Origin: Epiperipatus broadwayi | Lineage: Eukaryota; Onychophora; Udeonychophora; Euonychophora; Peripatidae | Assembly (NCBI GenBank): GCA_028023455.1 | Contig: JAQFVV010012489.1 | Location: 1,086,381-1,150,380 of the forward strand | Reading direction: 5' to 3' | Length of the DNA stretch: 64,000 bases | Shown here: one piece after another, positions 10,563 to 23,259 of the stretch | Layout of the letters: each line of letters opens with the position of its first letter | Numbering within the stretch: position 1 is the first letter of the stretch | The notes under the pieces: model-generated | Databases searched by the model: none | Told to the model about the DNA's origin: nothing | What the model saw: only the letters and a program-made list of their open reading frames with translations | Program-made: the position numbers and the translations under genes

Positions 10563-10953
10563 TTGGGGAGGGGTTCCTGACAGAGATATTTTAAGTGCTG
10601 GCTCTGGCTAAGCATTTATCATAAAGCTTGTAGAGGAATTGGCAATCCTCACTGTTTATAACTTACAAGCTTAAGAGATAGGGTCATGTGATCTATGAAT
10701 TGATCTATGACTTTTATTTTGACTATTTATAGTCTCTGCCAAAAGTATTATGCAATTTTATATTGCTATGACTACTACTATATGGCATGGCTGAAGATCT
10801 ATCAGCCCCATATAGCTATTTGAGTTGGATAGCTGGGTTTGAAGACATGTACATGTCTGAAAATTTCAGATTTTCCACTCAATAGATAACTTTTAGCTAA
10901 GTGCTTGGCTTTGGGTTGGTATTTTTAGATCTAGTGTCTGAACCTACCCTGAC

Positions 10954-10996
10954 ACCTCTCTGAGGAGTGCCAAAGCACGAAACCATGGTCAGGGGT
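10954..10996 (+). ncRNA. Type I hammerhead ribozyme, unit R2
   Basis: Identical to unit R1 throughout the motif; predicted cleavage between 10990 and 10991, so cleavage of R1 and R2 would release a 434-nt RNA. Confidence 0.88.
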
Positions 10997-11389
10997 TTGG
11001 GGAGGGGTTCCTGACAGAGATATTTTTAAGTGCTTGCTCTGGCTAAGCATTTATCATAAAGCTTGTAGAGGAATTGGCAATCCTCACTGTTTATAACGTA
11101 CAAGCTTAAGAGATAGGGTCATGTGATCTATGAATTGATCTATGACTTTTATTTTGACTATTTATAGTCTCTGCCAAAAAGTCTTATGCAATTTTATATT
11201 GCTATGACTACTACTATGTGGCATGGCTGAAGATCTATCAGCCCCATATAGCTATTTGAGTTGGATAGCTGGGTTTGAAGACATGTACATGTCTGAAAAT
11301 TTCAGATTTTCCACTCAATAGATAACTTTTAGCTAAGTGCTTGGCTTTGGGTTGGTATTTTTAGATCTAGTGTCTGAACCTACCCTGAC

Positions 11390-11432
11390 ACCTCTCTGAG
11401 GAGTGCCAAAGCACGAAACCATGGTCAGGGGT
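11390..11432 (+). ncRNA. Type I hammerhead ribozyme, unit R3
   Basis: Identical motif; predicted cleavage between 11426 and 11427, releasing a 436-nt RNA with R2. Confidence 0.88.
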
Positions 11433-11592
11433 TTGGGGAGGGGTTCCTGACAGAGATATTTTAAGTGCTGGCTCTGGCTAAGCATTTATCATAAAGCTTG
11501 TAGAGGAATTGGCAATCCTCACTGTTTATAACTTACAAGCTTAAGAGATAGGGTCATGTGATCTATGAATTGATCTATGACTTTTATTTTGA

Positions 11593-11603
11593 AGATTTAA
11601 ATT
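11593..11603. repeat. Right 11-bp TSD of retrozyme palindrome
   Basis: AGATTTAAATT, identical to 8628-8638, directly follows the right arm. Confidence 0.7.
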
Positions 11604-11755
11604 GTATAAACATTCTGTTATATATGTATTCTAGTCACCTCTAGAATTGAAATTATATGCAGTTTTAAAGCTAAATAATGAATAAATTTATACATGATTT
11701 ATGATTAATAATTTGATTCTAACACTAATAAACAGCTTTGTGTCACAGTTTCCTT

Positions 11756-11809
<54 letters not shown>

Positions 11810-12290
11810 TCATACATATATAACGTTGCTTACACAGATATGCATTTAATTTAAAAGATACAAATATACACTATATACATGTACATACATTAATATATTC
11901 TAATATACCTAACTATATGTAAATATAAGTGAATATATGTGAACTTGGAAGAGTTTCAATACGGCATAAAGATTACTATAGAACGTAGTAGATGAAATGG
12001 GATTCTAGTCAATAAATACCGTTTCAACACATTTTATTATAGCATATCATATTTAAAACTATCTCATAAGATTTGAATTAAATTACAAATAATATTTACA
12101 GATAAAGATTTTTTAAAAAAAAAAATTACAATTTAATATGCTGAAACAAAAAATAAAAGCATGTTACTAATTACCCAAGTTTAAACACTGTTAGTAATAT
12201 AAACGAATATTAGAAGTTCACAAATAATGATAATTAAAATTTTAAACATTGGCATAAAGATGAAATCTAGTAAAAACAATTAATTTCATC
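11604..12290. other. AT-rich spacer with (CA)n(TA)n(TG)n tract
   Basis: A compound microsatellite at about 11756-11811 reads (CA)n, (TA)n, (TG)n and is itself an inverted repeat able to form a hairpin. No gene is supported. Confidence 0.6.
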
Positions 12291-12299
12291 ATCATCATT

Positions 12300-12960
12300 A
12301 CAAACATTTACCAATCTACAGAAGAATCAAAGTCTCTCCAAGTTGAGTTAATATTCTCTGATCTCTAGCTTCCCTTCTCCACATCACACCTGCACACTTT
12401 CTTAATTTTGACCTTCCATCTTGCATATGGTTTTTTTCTAAGTCGTTGGAAGTTAGTTTAAGATTTCAACTGTCTATTTAATAACATCTCTTCTAGCAAT
12501 ATGTCCACCCTAATTCCATTTCAGTCTCTAATTTTTTTAATGCTGTCAGTAACACCTGTTTGCTTTATCACCCATGTATTTTGTTTTCAATCTCTTCTTA
12601 TTAGTCTTAACATACATTTATCCATATTTCTTTGAGTGATATGAAGTCTGTGTTTTGCTCTTCTATTAAGTATTCAAGTCTCAGATCCATAAGTAGAACT
12701 AGAAAAACACATTTATTAAAAACATTCCTTTTCAAACATTTAGGCATATTTCCTTTTAATATTAAGTTATTTCTATCAAAAGAATTCCAACCATGTTTAA
12801 AACTATGATTAATTTCATCTATTATGTTCCAATCTATAGTTGTAACTCATCATTATCAATTTTTGTTTTCATTTTTTTAAAAAAAATCTATTGAACATTA
12901 CTTTAGTTGTTTAAACATTTATTTCTAGTCCTAGTTTATTAATATCATCAGTGACAAACC
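12300..12960 (-). pseudogene. RTE-type LINE remnant, C-terminal part
   Basis: In minus-strand frames, interrupted by stops and shifts, I read fragments such as LGLEINV, then NTWVIKQTGVTDSIKKIRD...NGI. This matches the C-terminal pattern of RTE-like RT proteins (R-x-W-I-R-x-x-T-x-V-x-D-I-x-x-R-I-x-x-L-K-W-x-W-A-G-H). Related remnants lie at 46400-46710 (plus), 51680-52480 (minus) and perhaps 62920-63050 (minus). The (ATC)n-like stretch near 12286 would be its 3' tail. Non-functional. Confidence 0.65.
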
Positions 12961-12969
12961 ATTTCTATT

Positions 12970-15900
12970 ATTCACTTCTATAATTACCATTTGACTACAA
13001 ATATCCCCATCCAGTAATGCATCATTAAGAATCCTTATATTACCATTTTTATATATTTTGTCTCCAGATTTGTAGTCTAACTTGTTAAAAGTTTTGTGCT
13101 CATTAAATGTCAGGCAGCTGCTAAATGTCCTGTTTTTCACACTTTCTGCACAATTCAACAATCGTACAGAATTTACAACATTAACACATTTCATCTTTTT
13201 CCTCTCTACTGGTGTTTGGAATATTTTTCTTGCTTTTTATACAGTCAGTGAGATTTTTTCCAAATGATATGGCAACACATACTCTAACATATTAATTATC
13301 ATAGTTTTTTGTGTGATGCATTCTTCCATGACCCATTTATAATTCAAATTAGGAGTTGCTTAACAACACTTTCTTGAAATTTTCATCTATCATCATTATA
13401 TAGGAATTTTTCTAATAACATGTGATTAATTTCAGGGCCAAACTCACAATCTTTAACTTACTTCTTTAAAGCTAAATTGTAGTCAGTATATTTTTCATGC
13501 GGTAACTGCTTATTTTGTAATCTCAGTTGTCCTACCCATTTTGAAATTCCCAATGTTTTCAATAACATCTTTATATGGAAGTTCCTTCAATCATTTGCAA
13601 TCAGTTAACCTATTCATTAGCTAACATCTTGATATGCAAAATATTGAAACTTAGACACTTTCAGTTGTTCATCTTCTACCTTACTTAGGAATATATAATA
13701 TTATACATGTTTAACATAATTCTTCCATAAGAGCACCTCTATTAATATAGAATTCCCAAATAGTGGTATACAATACCATAACTTTCTGTTTGTACACAAT
13801 TCCTCTACAAATTACCAACTGTAGCCATTCCACATTTGTCACTTTTCAAATTGATAATGAATGTTGACATACCTCATTCTGCTATGAATTTCTGGTATCC
13901 TGGACACATTTTTTCAGTTGTTGACATGTACTATTTTGCTATGTCTTCTGAGTACCTAATACCAGTCAGGCAGTGATAAAATAAATAAAAGCATGCAGAG
14001 AAATTTATATATAACAATATTTATTCATCAATAATAATAATGATGTAAAAAGCAATTCAAAAAAGCTATAATTTATGCTCAGGTGAAAATAAATATTATT
14101 CACATAAGGATTCAACTAATTTCATGTATGTATTTTCAATTTAAATGTCTCACATTCCTTTAGAAATAACTATTATTTAACAATCTGAATGGATATTTGT
14201 CAGTTTTCATGTAAAGATGGCAGCCTGTAGTTTTGATAAATATACAGTTTCAAAGGCTTACAATCTACTGAAGATACATAGTTGTTAAATTAAAAAAAAA
14301 AATTGATTGTAAAATTAAAAAAAAAAAAAAATTCCAATAAACTTCATTTAGAAGCATTACTTCAATTTTTTAACATGGGAAGAGACAAGATGCTTTTAAC
14401 ATTGTTGTATTTTGGTTCAATTCAGTGTGTTTATTTAGTTAGAAGTTTTTTGGTAAATTATTATAAAGATAAAAATTTGGGACCTTTCTGTCTCAGCTCA
14501 GGAAGCAGTGGATTATTTTTAAAGATACAGGATCCTGCACTCCTGAAAAAGTGCATTAATGATCTTGATATAATTACATTCCACCAACATGAATAAAGTG
14601 TAAATATTGTATTTATATATTTTTGTCATTTTTTGTTAATAAGTTAATTCAAAAATAGAGAAAAGAAACTGTAAATATTGTAATTAATTTTTCCATAATA
14701 ACAGTAATAAAAATTAAAATGTAAATATTAAATATATCTTTTCTTAGCAGACATTTTTTTTTGTAAACATTTTTTGGGGGTCCCTGAAACTGTAAATTTA
14801 TCCAAAATATGAACTACCATCTTGATTTACTGGAAAATTCACAAGTATCTGTAAACATATTTAGTGGATAATATAATATTTTCATATACAAACAAACTCT
14901 TTAAAGTCAGCCTTTGTGTGCTTTATTGGCACACACAATTTACTCATTTATGCCACACACAATTTATACATTTACTTGTGATTTGTTTAACTTCAGTTAA
15001 TTATTTTTTCTTCAGTATATATTTTTATCCAATAACAAATACTTCTTCTTTCCCACTGCTCCAACTCGATTGTGTGGTGATTTATTTATTTTCTATACTC
15101 ATTTGTAAGTAAATGCCTTTATTTGCATCCAAATTTTATTGAGTTAAATTTGCTGTTGCAGTGATTTCTTTGTAGATTTTCTATAGTAGTTTTAAAAAAG
15201 TAATGTTTTTTTTAATGAAATAATCTGTACATTTAGACAATATATTTACACTTAATTTTTATAATCTCAAACATTCCACATGTATTTGAAGTGTTTTGCT
15301 TTACATGAAGTTATACATCAAGGGAAGATGATGAACTAATCTGAATGTGGATTGTATATAGTTTTCTCTGATAACTATATAGATAGTTTCCATTAAAATC
15401 TTTATATGTTATCATCATAATTCTGGGTATTGCCAGGAGAAAGTTTTTGTACATAGTAATGTTGATTGATAAAAAATGTTGTGATGAATATACATGAATA
15501 ATATTGATATAATTAGTATTTATTCATGAATGCATGTTGAACAGAGGGTCTTAATTATATAATGAGCCCTTTATAGTATTTATTTATTGCAAATGGGATG
15601 CCCAGATAAATAATCATATTTAATCTGGTTGTTGTATTTAATTGAAGCTGCATATATACTTTATATTAAACATCTTCTCTATTTCCAACTTTTACACCAT
15701 CATTTGCTAATCATCTTCATTTATATTTTCACATCTTTTTTTCATTACAATATATTATAATTTTAAATAAAAAATACTTATTACTTTCCATTTAAGTTAC
15801 TAATTCCTACCTATATTCTCTTTGTTAGTGCACAAATACAGATTTTACTGACAAAATTGCATCTCAAGTATAACATGTTTTATGTAAGCAAATTTTTTGA

Positions 15901-16095
15901 ACTTCAGTTAGTTGCAGTATCTTAAGATATTATGGAAAGAACAGTGGTGGTGTAGCAGTAATAGTGTAAGGTATCTTAATAAATGTGTGAAATTCATTTT
16001 TACTTTCTTTCATAAGCAAAAAAAAAATCTTTAATATAAATAAGATTTAAACCTATTCTAATTTGTTATTACTGATATTTTTTATGAGGTTCAAT
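12970..16095. other. Anonymous AT-rich region, possible decayed repeats
   Basis: Minus-strand open frames near 12931-13194 adjoin the RTE remnant and may be decayed upstream coding sequence, but I recognise no domain. The 97-codon plus-strand frame at 14303-14596 begins with a low-complexity lysine run and shows no family pattern. Otherwise nothing is supported. Confidence 0.35.
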
Positions 16096-16108
16096 GAGTC
16101 TTAATTTA

Positions 16109-16335
16109 AACAAAGCAAAAACTCTCCATACAGTATTGCCACTTTGTGCCAACCAGAGTAATCAATGAGTGCTAGAAGGCTTGTGCATAAAATCCCTATC
16201 TAATGCCTACTCATCCAATATCCCCAGACTAGTTTCTGGTTTGTGGCACAGGATGGCAATACTGTATGGAAAGTTTTGCTTGGTTTATAAACAATTATGT
16301 GCTAGTATAAGATAGTGATCATGTGATGCTTAATG
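16109..16335 (-). mobile_element. Fold-back element A, copy 2, 13-bp TSD
   Basis: Reverse-orientation relative of 2057-2281, with inverted arms (CAAAGCAAAAACTCTCCATACAG near 16110; complementary arm near 16245-16285) followed by the leader complement (ACAATTATGTGCTAGTATAAG). GAGTCTTAATTTA flanks it at 16096-16108 and 16336-16348. The arms are more diverged from each other than in copy 1 and the centre differs, so this copy looks older. Confidence 0.75.
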
Positions 16336-16349
16336 GAGTCTTAATTTAC

Positions 16350-18290
16350 TATAATTTACATTATGGAATTTGACTGTTTTACGTATTATCAATATGTTAC
16401 TTAAATATTTTTTTCGTGATTTCTCTGACTCATAAAAATCTTTAAAAATACATATTTCTTACTTTAAAAAAATCATTTCTAAACTGCTTCTCTTCTTTTT
16501 TTTTTATTGTAATGAAATGGAAAAGGTGATTGATTAAAATAAATATGTCAGAATACTTTAAGGAAATAAAATAATCGATCTAGTTACTTATGACATTTTA
16601 CAACTGCTGCCATTGTTCTTGAACTAAAAATTAAATTAAAAAAATTCTGGAAAATTTTTTTGCATTAATTTCTAACTTTTTATTTATTTAATATTTTTTA
16701 AATTGTGGGTAAGTGAGAATACTAACACTAAAATTGTAGTCACAAAGTATTTGTGCGACTACATTATATAAGACTATTACAATAAAACGTTAATGAATAT
16801 ATAGTGTCCTAAGTAAATTTTTGCATAAATGGTAATATATTATTTTACTTCCATTCAAAATCTCTCATTGTGACTGAACGTATTTGTATTAACATCTGTA
16901 GTTTACTCTATATCTCTCTATGTTAGAACCATCTATGTTAAGTCTATACAATAAATTACTATCAAATGGCACTGTTAACCAAATTCAAAATGGGTTTTTG
17001 GTTATTTACCTTTGATCATAATAAGTGCTTGGTGATGCAAAGTAAAAAAAGCTTAACAGTGAAAATTTTTAATTTAATATGAATGAAGAATGTGATATAA
17101 ATAATATGTAAATTGTATTCAAAGTGTATCCAAATATGCTTGCTTACATTGACCACTTTTCAGAGAGGGAAAGCAGGGTTACTTTTTATTTATAGCATTA
17201 TGATTATTGGCAACATGCTAGGCTTTTTTAATCTTATATTTAGCACCATTCTTTTTCTAAAAATAGAATTCTGGCTGATGTAGGTTTGAATGTATAACCA
17301 AGTTTGCTTTTGTGCTTTAGAAATATAGATTTGTGGTTTGGATTGTGTTTGGTCCTTTTCTACAGGTATTCGTATTAAGAAAATCTTATTGCTAGGCTTG
17401 TGTGAGATTCTCCGAAGTAAACAACACTGCAGTTAGTTTGGTTACATAAGATCTTGTATATAATTTATAGAGTTTGCTTAGAGGGAAGTTTGTCATTGGA
17501 GTTGTTGATTAAACAATTTAAAATGGGAGAGTACAAAGGCTAACTCTATAAGATTCAGCATAAATTTTATTGATACTTTGAGAAACATTAGAGATATAAG
17601 AGATAGATATCCAGAATTAAGATTGCTTGTCATGGATTTGGATCTTGGTGCAGATTTAGATCTGATTTTGATGTAGAATTTCTTAAGAACTTAATGGCAT
17701 AACTCATTAATATATTTGTCAATGTAAGATTTGTGGTCTCTTTTTAGCTTGCACAAGTTGAAATTTCTGTGAAAGAAATTTTTTAGACACATATATTTAT
17801 ATAATTAGGTATGTCATATTGGGGAAATTTTGCATTGCCAATGCTCCTACTTTTTCAGAGCTTTTATACATTTTTTTGATATTACTAAGTATGAGAAGTT
17901 TCAATTGGGCTAAAAAAAAATCATGGTTACAAATTACATAGCTTATTTGTAATTTACAAGTTTGGAATTATTTTATGTTTTAAACATGATTCTAGGAAGC
18001 CAATTCTTTGGATCAAAACAATAATTGACTTACAGAATTTAAACATCTTGTGTTTGAGATGTATATCCATGTTGATATGAAATTCTGTAGTATGTTCTTT
18101 TACTTTATATAACCAAAAAATGAGACAATATCTCTTTACAGCTAAACTCTAAATTCTCAAATAAATTAAGATTTCTAGCAAATAAACAAGGGATAAAAAT
18201 ATACCCACCCACTATAGGCAGCTTTGTCAATTTGGCTAATAACACCTCTCCTAATAATGTCAAGATTATTTTAGAATGGTGGCTGGAAGA
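16350..18290. other. Anonymous AT-rich region
   Basis: No supported gene. Around 17520-17690 a plus-strand frame reads like ordinary protein (TLRNIRDIRDRYPELRLLVMDLDLG) but is soon stopped and matches no family I know. It could be a decayed element. Confidence 0.35.
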
Positions 18291-18299
18291 AACTGATTA

Positions 18300-19960
18300 T
18301 GGAAATCGCTGCAGATATAGAAATTAAATTCGCTGACAATTCATAAAAAGACAAGATTATTGTGTCAATTGCTTAAGCAACTAGACATAAATATATGAAA
18401 ATAAAGAATAATAACTGAATGAAAGGTGTAAATGACACTAAATGTTACATGATAATCAAATCATCTCCATAAAAGAGGAAAAGGGAAACGGATTACTACT
18501 GTTACACAAAGAAGAGTACTCATACAAAATGGATATACTGATTAACAAATTAAAGTTTAAGCCAGCACCATCTTACAACTTAAAAAAGAACATGGATAAA
18601 TTCATTTTATCTATAGTCATAAAATTATGTTATAACACACTTATGAAAAGTGAATATTTCTAAATTTATTCTTCAGCAGAAATCCCATCCTGAATGTTTG
18701 AAAATGCAAAATTATGCAAAACAGACCACTCTCTCTTGCTAATATTGAACTTTAAAGGATCCTACTACTACCATGCAATAAAAATGATAAATGAAAGGCT
18801 CCCTGACCAACTAGGATATTGCCCACTTACATCAAATTATCATTTGAATGTATGCGCAAAATTAAAAATAACAACCAATGTTAAGTTGAATCTTTAGATT
18901 TCAGTGAAATATGCAGTTCAATAAGAAAAAAAAACCAATCAATTGAAATTATTAAATACAAGTCAATAGCATCCAACTATCCTCATAGTAGGATCAGCTT
19001 TATCACTGAATGCTTAAACTGGATTGATGAAGGCATAACTTCCCCTTTCAATGGACGCTATTACATCATGAAAAATGGCTGGCCAATAAGACTGCTGCAA
19101 GTAGAATAATTTCCAAAGTTGTGTTGAGTAGTATTAAAGCATATCCTATCAACATATAATATACATATGATATGTAGATGATATCTTCAGTTATGCTCCT
19201 GAACTTCAAATTAATAATATTAAATGTGAACTTGCACAAAATTCCTCATTAACATGAATCATTGAACATAAAGACTCATTCAAAGGAATGAAGTTCCTCA
19301 ACTTGTATATCCAACAGGATATTATCCAACTGAATTATAAAATGATAATTAAACCAATTCAAATTAGATATATACTACACCCCAAATTCATAACTCTCAA
19401 CTCACATAAATATGTGGGTCTGAAAACTTTCCTACATAGAAATTTCAATTTGTGCAAGCTAGAAACAGATTGAAAATCTAACATTGGCAATCATATTAAT
19501 GCTATATGTTTGTCTGAATACTTGCCAAAATCAAAATCCATGCCAAGCAATCTCAACTCTGGATATCTCTAATGCTTCTCAAAGTATCAATAAAAATTAT
19601 GCTAAATCTTATAGAGTTAATATTTATATTCCATCCATTCTAAACTCTTGATCAACATCTCCAAGAATAAATTTTCCCCTGAACAATTTTCACAAATTGT
19701 TTTATAAGATCTTGTGTAAGCAAACCAACTGCAATACTGTTTACTTCAGAAAATCTTGTGCCAGTCTAGCAACAAGACTTTCCCAACACCAATACCTGAA
19801 CAAAAAAGCCAAAGGCAATCCAGACCACAAGTCCATATTTCTAGACCATGAAATCAAACATGGCTATACATTCAAATCTATAACAGCCATAATTCTGTTT
19901 AGAAAAGAATATTGCTAAACATAAGAAAAAAGAAGCCTAGCATATTGCCAATAATCATAA
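18300..19960 (+). pseudogene. Degenerate Penelope-like element 2 (RT plus GIY-YIG)
   Basis: Plus-strand pieces in different frames follow PLE order. An N-terminal KGNGLLLLHKEEYSYKMD (compare the PLE pattern DKGxxxVxLDKxxY) lies at about 18480. An RT palm motif YVDDIFSY lies near 19170, followed by FKGMKFLNLYI, which fills the place of the PLE motif xxLPFLDVLV. Next come a region equivalent to YRKPTxxxRYLHxxSxHP (about 19330-19400) and a GIY-YIG-like block at 19697-19918 (YKILCKQTNCNTVYFRKSCASLATRLSQH ... DHEIKHGYTF). Many stops and frameshifts break it and YIG is replaced by YFR. It differs in sequence from the 33.5-35.5 kb PLE, so at least two PLE lineages have been active. Its ends and any ribozyme were not located. 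Confidence 0.72.
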
Positions 19961-19969
19961 TGCTATATA

Positions 19970-22900
19970 CAAAAAGGAATCTTGGTTCCCTTCTATAAAA
20001 AGTAGGTCATGTAAGCATATGTGCATACAATTTGAATCCAATTTACATGGTATTTACATCACACCCTTCATCCACAATTTCATTCATTCATTGCTATGAT
20101 TATAATATCAATACAAAGATAGTGAATTTTAAGAAAAATAAAAGAACATAATACAAAATTATATTACTCAAAATAGAAGAACCTAAAGATATCCATTAGA
20201 TAGATATGTATAATCCAATTCTTTTGATTAATAAAGTCTATTAATAAATAACTAATTTGAAATCTGTTTGGAAATTTTATCTTTCTTTATTAGTCATGGT
20301 TGCACAGGTGATTCTAGAATAAGAAAATATAAGGCACTTTCAGTTGTTAAAGCATGTATTAAATGTAAAAAATAATAATTAATAATTGTTTATTTAGCTA
20401 AAATTAAACAACTATTAATTGCAAAAGTTCTACGTAAGGCAGCCAACTTTAAATAATTTATTACTGACTTCTCTACCATTTCTAATTAGAATGCTAAATA
20501 ATATTTTTTCAATAACGATTAATTATATAATATAATAGACAAACACACTTGTCCATAGTAAGAAAGTGAATGATATTTAAACTCCAAAGTGTAATGTATA
20601 TGGCCTATGACGCATTTCTTACACTTGCTTTCTCATTACTAAAGAGTCTTTAGAAATACAATTATCAATTGTGGAAAAGCTTCAATGTAACGGTTAGCAT
20701 ATACTATTATGCTTACAATTAGGTGTCTTGAAAAGATTTTGGGAAAGCTTAAAATTTATAAGTGAATTTACAGTTTCATGTTCATGTAAATAGTCTTTAG
20801 TGAATTCAGGTATCTATCCAATTTTTAAATTAGCTGAAGAGTAAAGATTATCTATTAATCTAAATTAATCAGAAATAAGTTGATTGGCCAAAAAATAAAT
20901 TGTTTGTACTATCATTCAAGCATTCCTACTGGTAAAGAAAGTTAATACATATACACGATTTATTATAAACTTTTTTACCCTTAATAATAATATATCTAGA
21001 TTAGATAATAAAATATTGAAATCTCCAAAGCATCAAATTAATTATGATTAGAAACTACTTGTTAATTATTCATAACTAATCTATGCATCTTTATATCATT
21101 TAACGACTAATTTTATTGGTCAATTTGAATTTTATTATTTAGAAAGTATAGGTATTTAAATATATAAACATAGCAAATATGCTTCTAATATATATATATA
21201 TAGTTTTTGTACTTTTTATTTAACACTCCATTAACAAATATAGGAAAAAGATTTATAAACATATATATCCTTAAAAGTTTTCTTTTCATTCATAAAACCA
21301 TTTTTATTAATACATTTGTCAAATAAATTATATACATATTTAAAAAAAAACTAATGCTAAATAATAGAAAAAGGCTATTAAAATGTCAAGGAATAAACAA
21401 TAACATACATTTAAATATAAATTCTCTTGTTTACAATTTCAAAATAAATAAAAAACAACATATATTATGTATGTGTGTATGCATGTCTAATATAATGTAA
21501 TCGTAAAAATAAACATATCAAATGGTAGCGGTATGAATAGAATTCCCGCTCCCTTACAAGATGAACATAAGAAATTAAAAAAACATGCAGAGATTATTTG
21601 GCAAAAACGTATTTCAATACCATTCGGTTTAGAAGGAAGTTAAAAGATTTTTATTCTGCACTAAAAGTGAAAATAACTGCTGTTCTGTGAGGATGTTCTA
21701 CTGACTCAAATATCCATCTGACTTGATGAATATAGATTTATTTTGTTATCTGAAAAGCATTCTCAAAAAAAAAAGTTCAGTTTACAGAAAGAAGTTTAGA
21801 AAGTATGTATTTGATTTTCTGCATACATACATGCACGGATATGCATATAGATATTATTAATCCTTGCTGTTAGCAAAAATTACATTTCTACAATCCCAAG
21901 AATTATACAAATCTAGAATTATTTTGCAGTGACAAAAGAGGCTAAATTCTTGGGTAAATATCTTCATCATACATTTTAATTATCTGCATCTTAAACGTCT
22001 TTTATATACGATCTTGTGAAGAACATTTTTTTATAATCTATTTTGTAAATAATTTTATATATTGTATCAAAAAATTCAAGAGAAAAGAATGGATCCCATT
22101 CAAGCCAAAAAAACTAAGGTCTATCATTGAATATATTCCTGCAAATTATATTTTAATTTCATAGATAAGAATTTAATGCTATTTTATAAAAAAATATCCT
22201 CTAGCAATTCAAAAATGTACTGATTAAAATAATGTATATAATCAAATGCCGTCAAAACCTACAATTATTGATTCCAATTGGAGTACTAAAGTTGGAAAGA
22301 AAAAAAATATCAGTATAAAGCTGAAAGAGGAAATAAAGCAAGGGAATGTCTGATATACTTTTATGAATTCAATGATATTTTTCCTGTTGATATATTTTAA
22401 TTATATTTTATGCTTTTTCCATACATTATGAAATTTCATCAAAACAATCACTTAAATTAGACTAAGCATGAGTGGTAACATTTGTTATTATGGGGATGTT
22501 AAACTTGGATTTTTAAGAATAAAACAAAGCCATAAAGTCAAGGAAAAGTATAAATAGATGGTATGAATCCCACAATGTGAAAGAGGAAGATTGATTATAT
22601 GTAAGTGACTCGTGATAATTATTAAGTGCAGTAGCATTTCTCAAATATGATTTGAATTCAGAACAAAAAAAAAAAATGTAATCTTTTTAATTTTATTAAA
22701 TGTTTATAAAATGCTGTTGTTTGGTGATTTAACAGTAATTTTATTAACAATTTCTGAGATGAATACATCAGTTGAGGCTGGATGCTCAACACCAAAAATG
22801 CATTAAGATTAAATGTAACATTTTCAACATAATGTGTTTAATTTATTAAATTATATGCAAAAGATAGCATGATTGAAGCATCATTAGATTTTCTTGCTCT

Positions 22901-23180
22901 TTTAGCAATCAAATACCATCAAGCGTAAAAATAAATCAAACAATCATAAGTGGTTTTACAGGTAAAAAAAAATAACAGGAGTGAACATTGAACTTTTCTG
23001 AGGTTTTATATGTATTTCTATAATTTTAGTTTATCTATACTAAGCTGTTATGTATGAGAGTGATTATTTTTCTTATGAATTTTTTATTTATAATTATATT
23101 ATTGTGAACTTACAGGTAGAAATATTCTATACATACGTGCAGTAATTATTGTTCCTAATAAATAATCTTTTTTTCTCTCA
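19970..23180. other. Anonymous AT-rich region
   Basis: No gene, RNA or repeat with a second copy in the window was recognised. Short A/T runs and (TA)n stretches only. Confidence 0.4.
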
Positions 23181-23187
23181 TATGTCA

Positions 23188-23256
23188 TAGCATCGGTCAG
23201 AAAGCGAACCCACTAACCTGGAACAACTGCTTGTAAGGCAGCTGTGCTGACCATCA
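23188..23256 (-). mobile_element. tRNA-Val(UAC)-like SINE head, degenerate copy
   Basis: Read on the minus strand: an anticodon arm CTGC-CTTACAA-GCAG (anticodon TAC) and a T-arm-like region with B-box GGGTTCGCTTTC. The 5' acceptor/D portion is eroded. The same unit, better preserved, lies at 27881-27958 and both share the following TGCT-T-GA-A-ATGA, so it is a dispersed family rather than a unique tRNA gene. Confidence 0.5.
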
Positions 23257-23259
23257 TTT

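Larger units (their letters stand above)
10115..11592 (+). mobile_element. Retrozyme-like tandem array, right arm (about 3.4 units)
   Basis: Reverse complement of the left arm, again about 3.4 units of about 434 bp, with plus-strand hammerheads whose cleavage sites lie 422, 434 and 436 nt apart. The first unit has a 12-bp deletion near 10270. It ends at ...CTTTTATTTTGA, followed at once by the right TSD. The outer ends of the two arms stop at different points of the unit (ATAAACAGTGAGG left, CTTTTATTTTGA right), so the insertion is not a simple folded multimer with matching ends. Confidence 0.85.

Noticed and set aside
8639-11592. Satellite DNA or assembly artefact as full explanation for the palindrome
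   Set aside because: Flanking 11-bp repeats, the hammerhead in each full unit and an independent older inverted copy at 37.3-38.2 kb argue for a mobile element, though long-read confirmation of the palindrome is still the decisive test.
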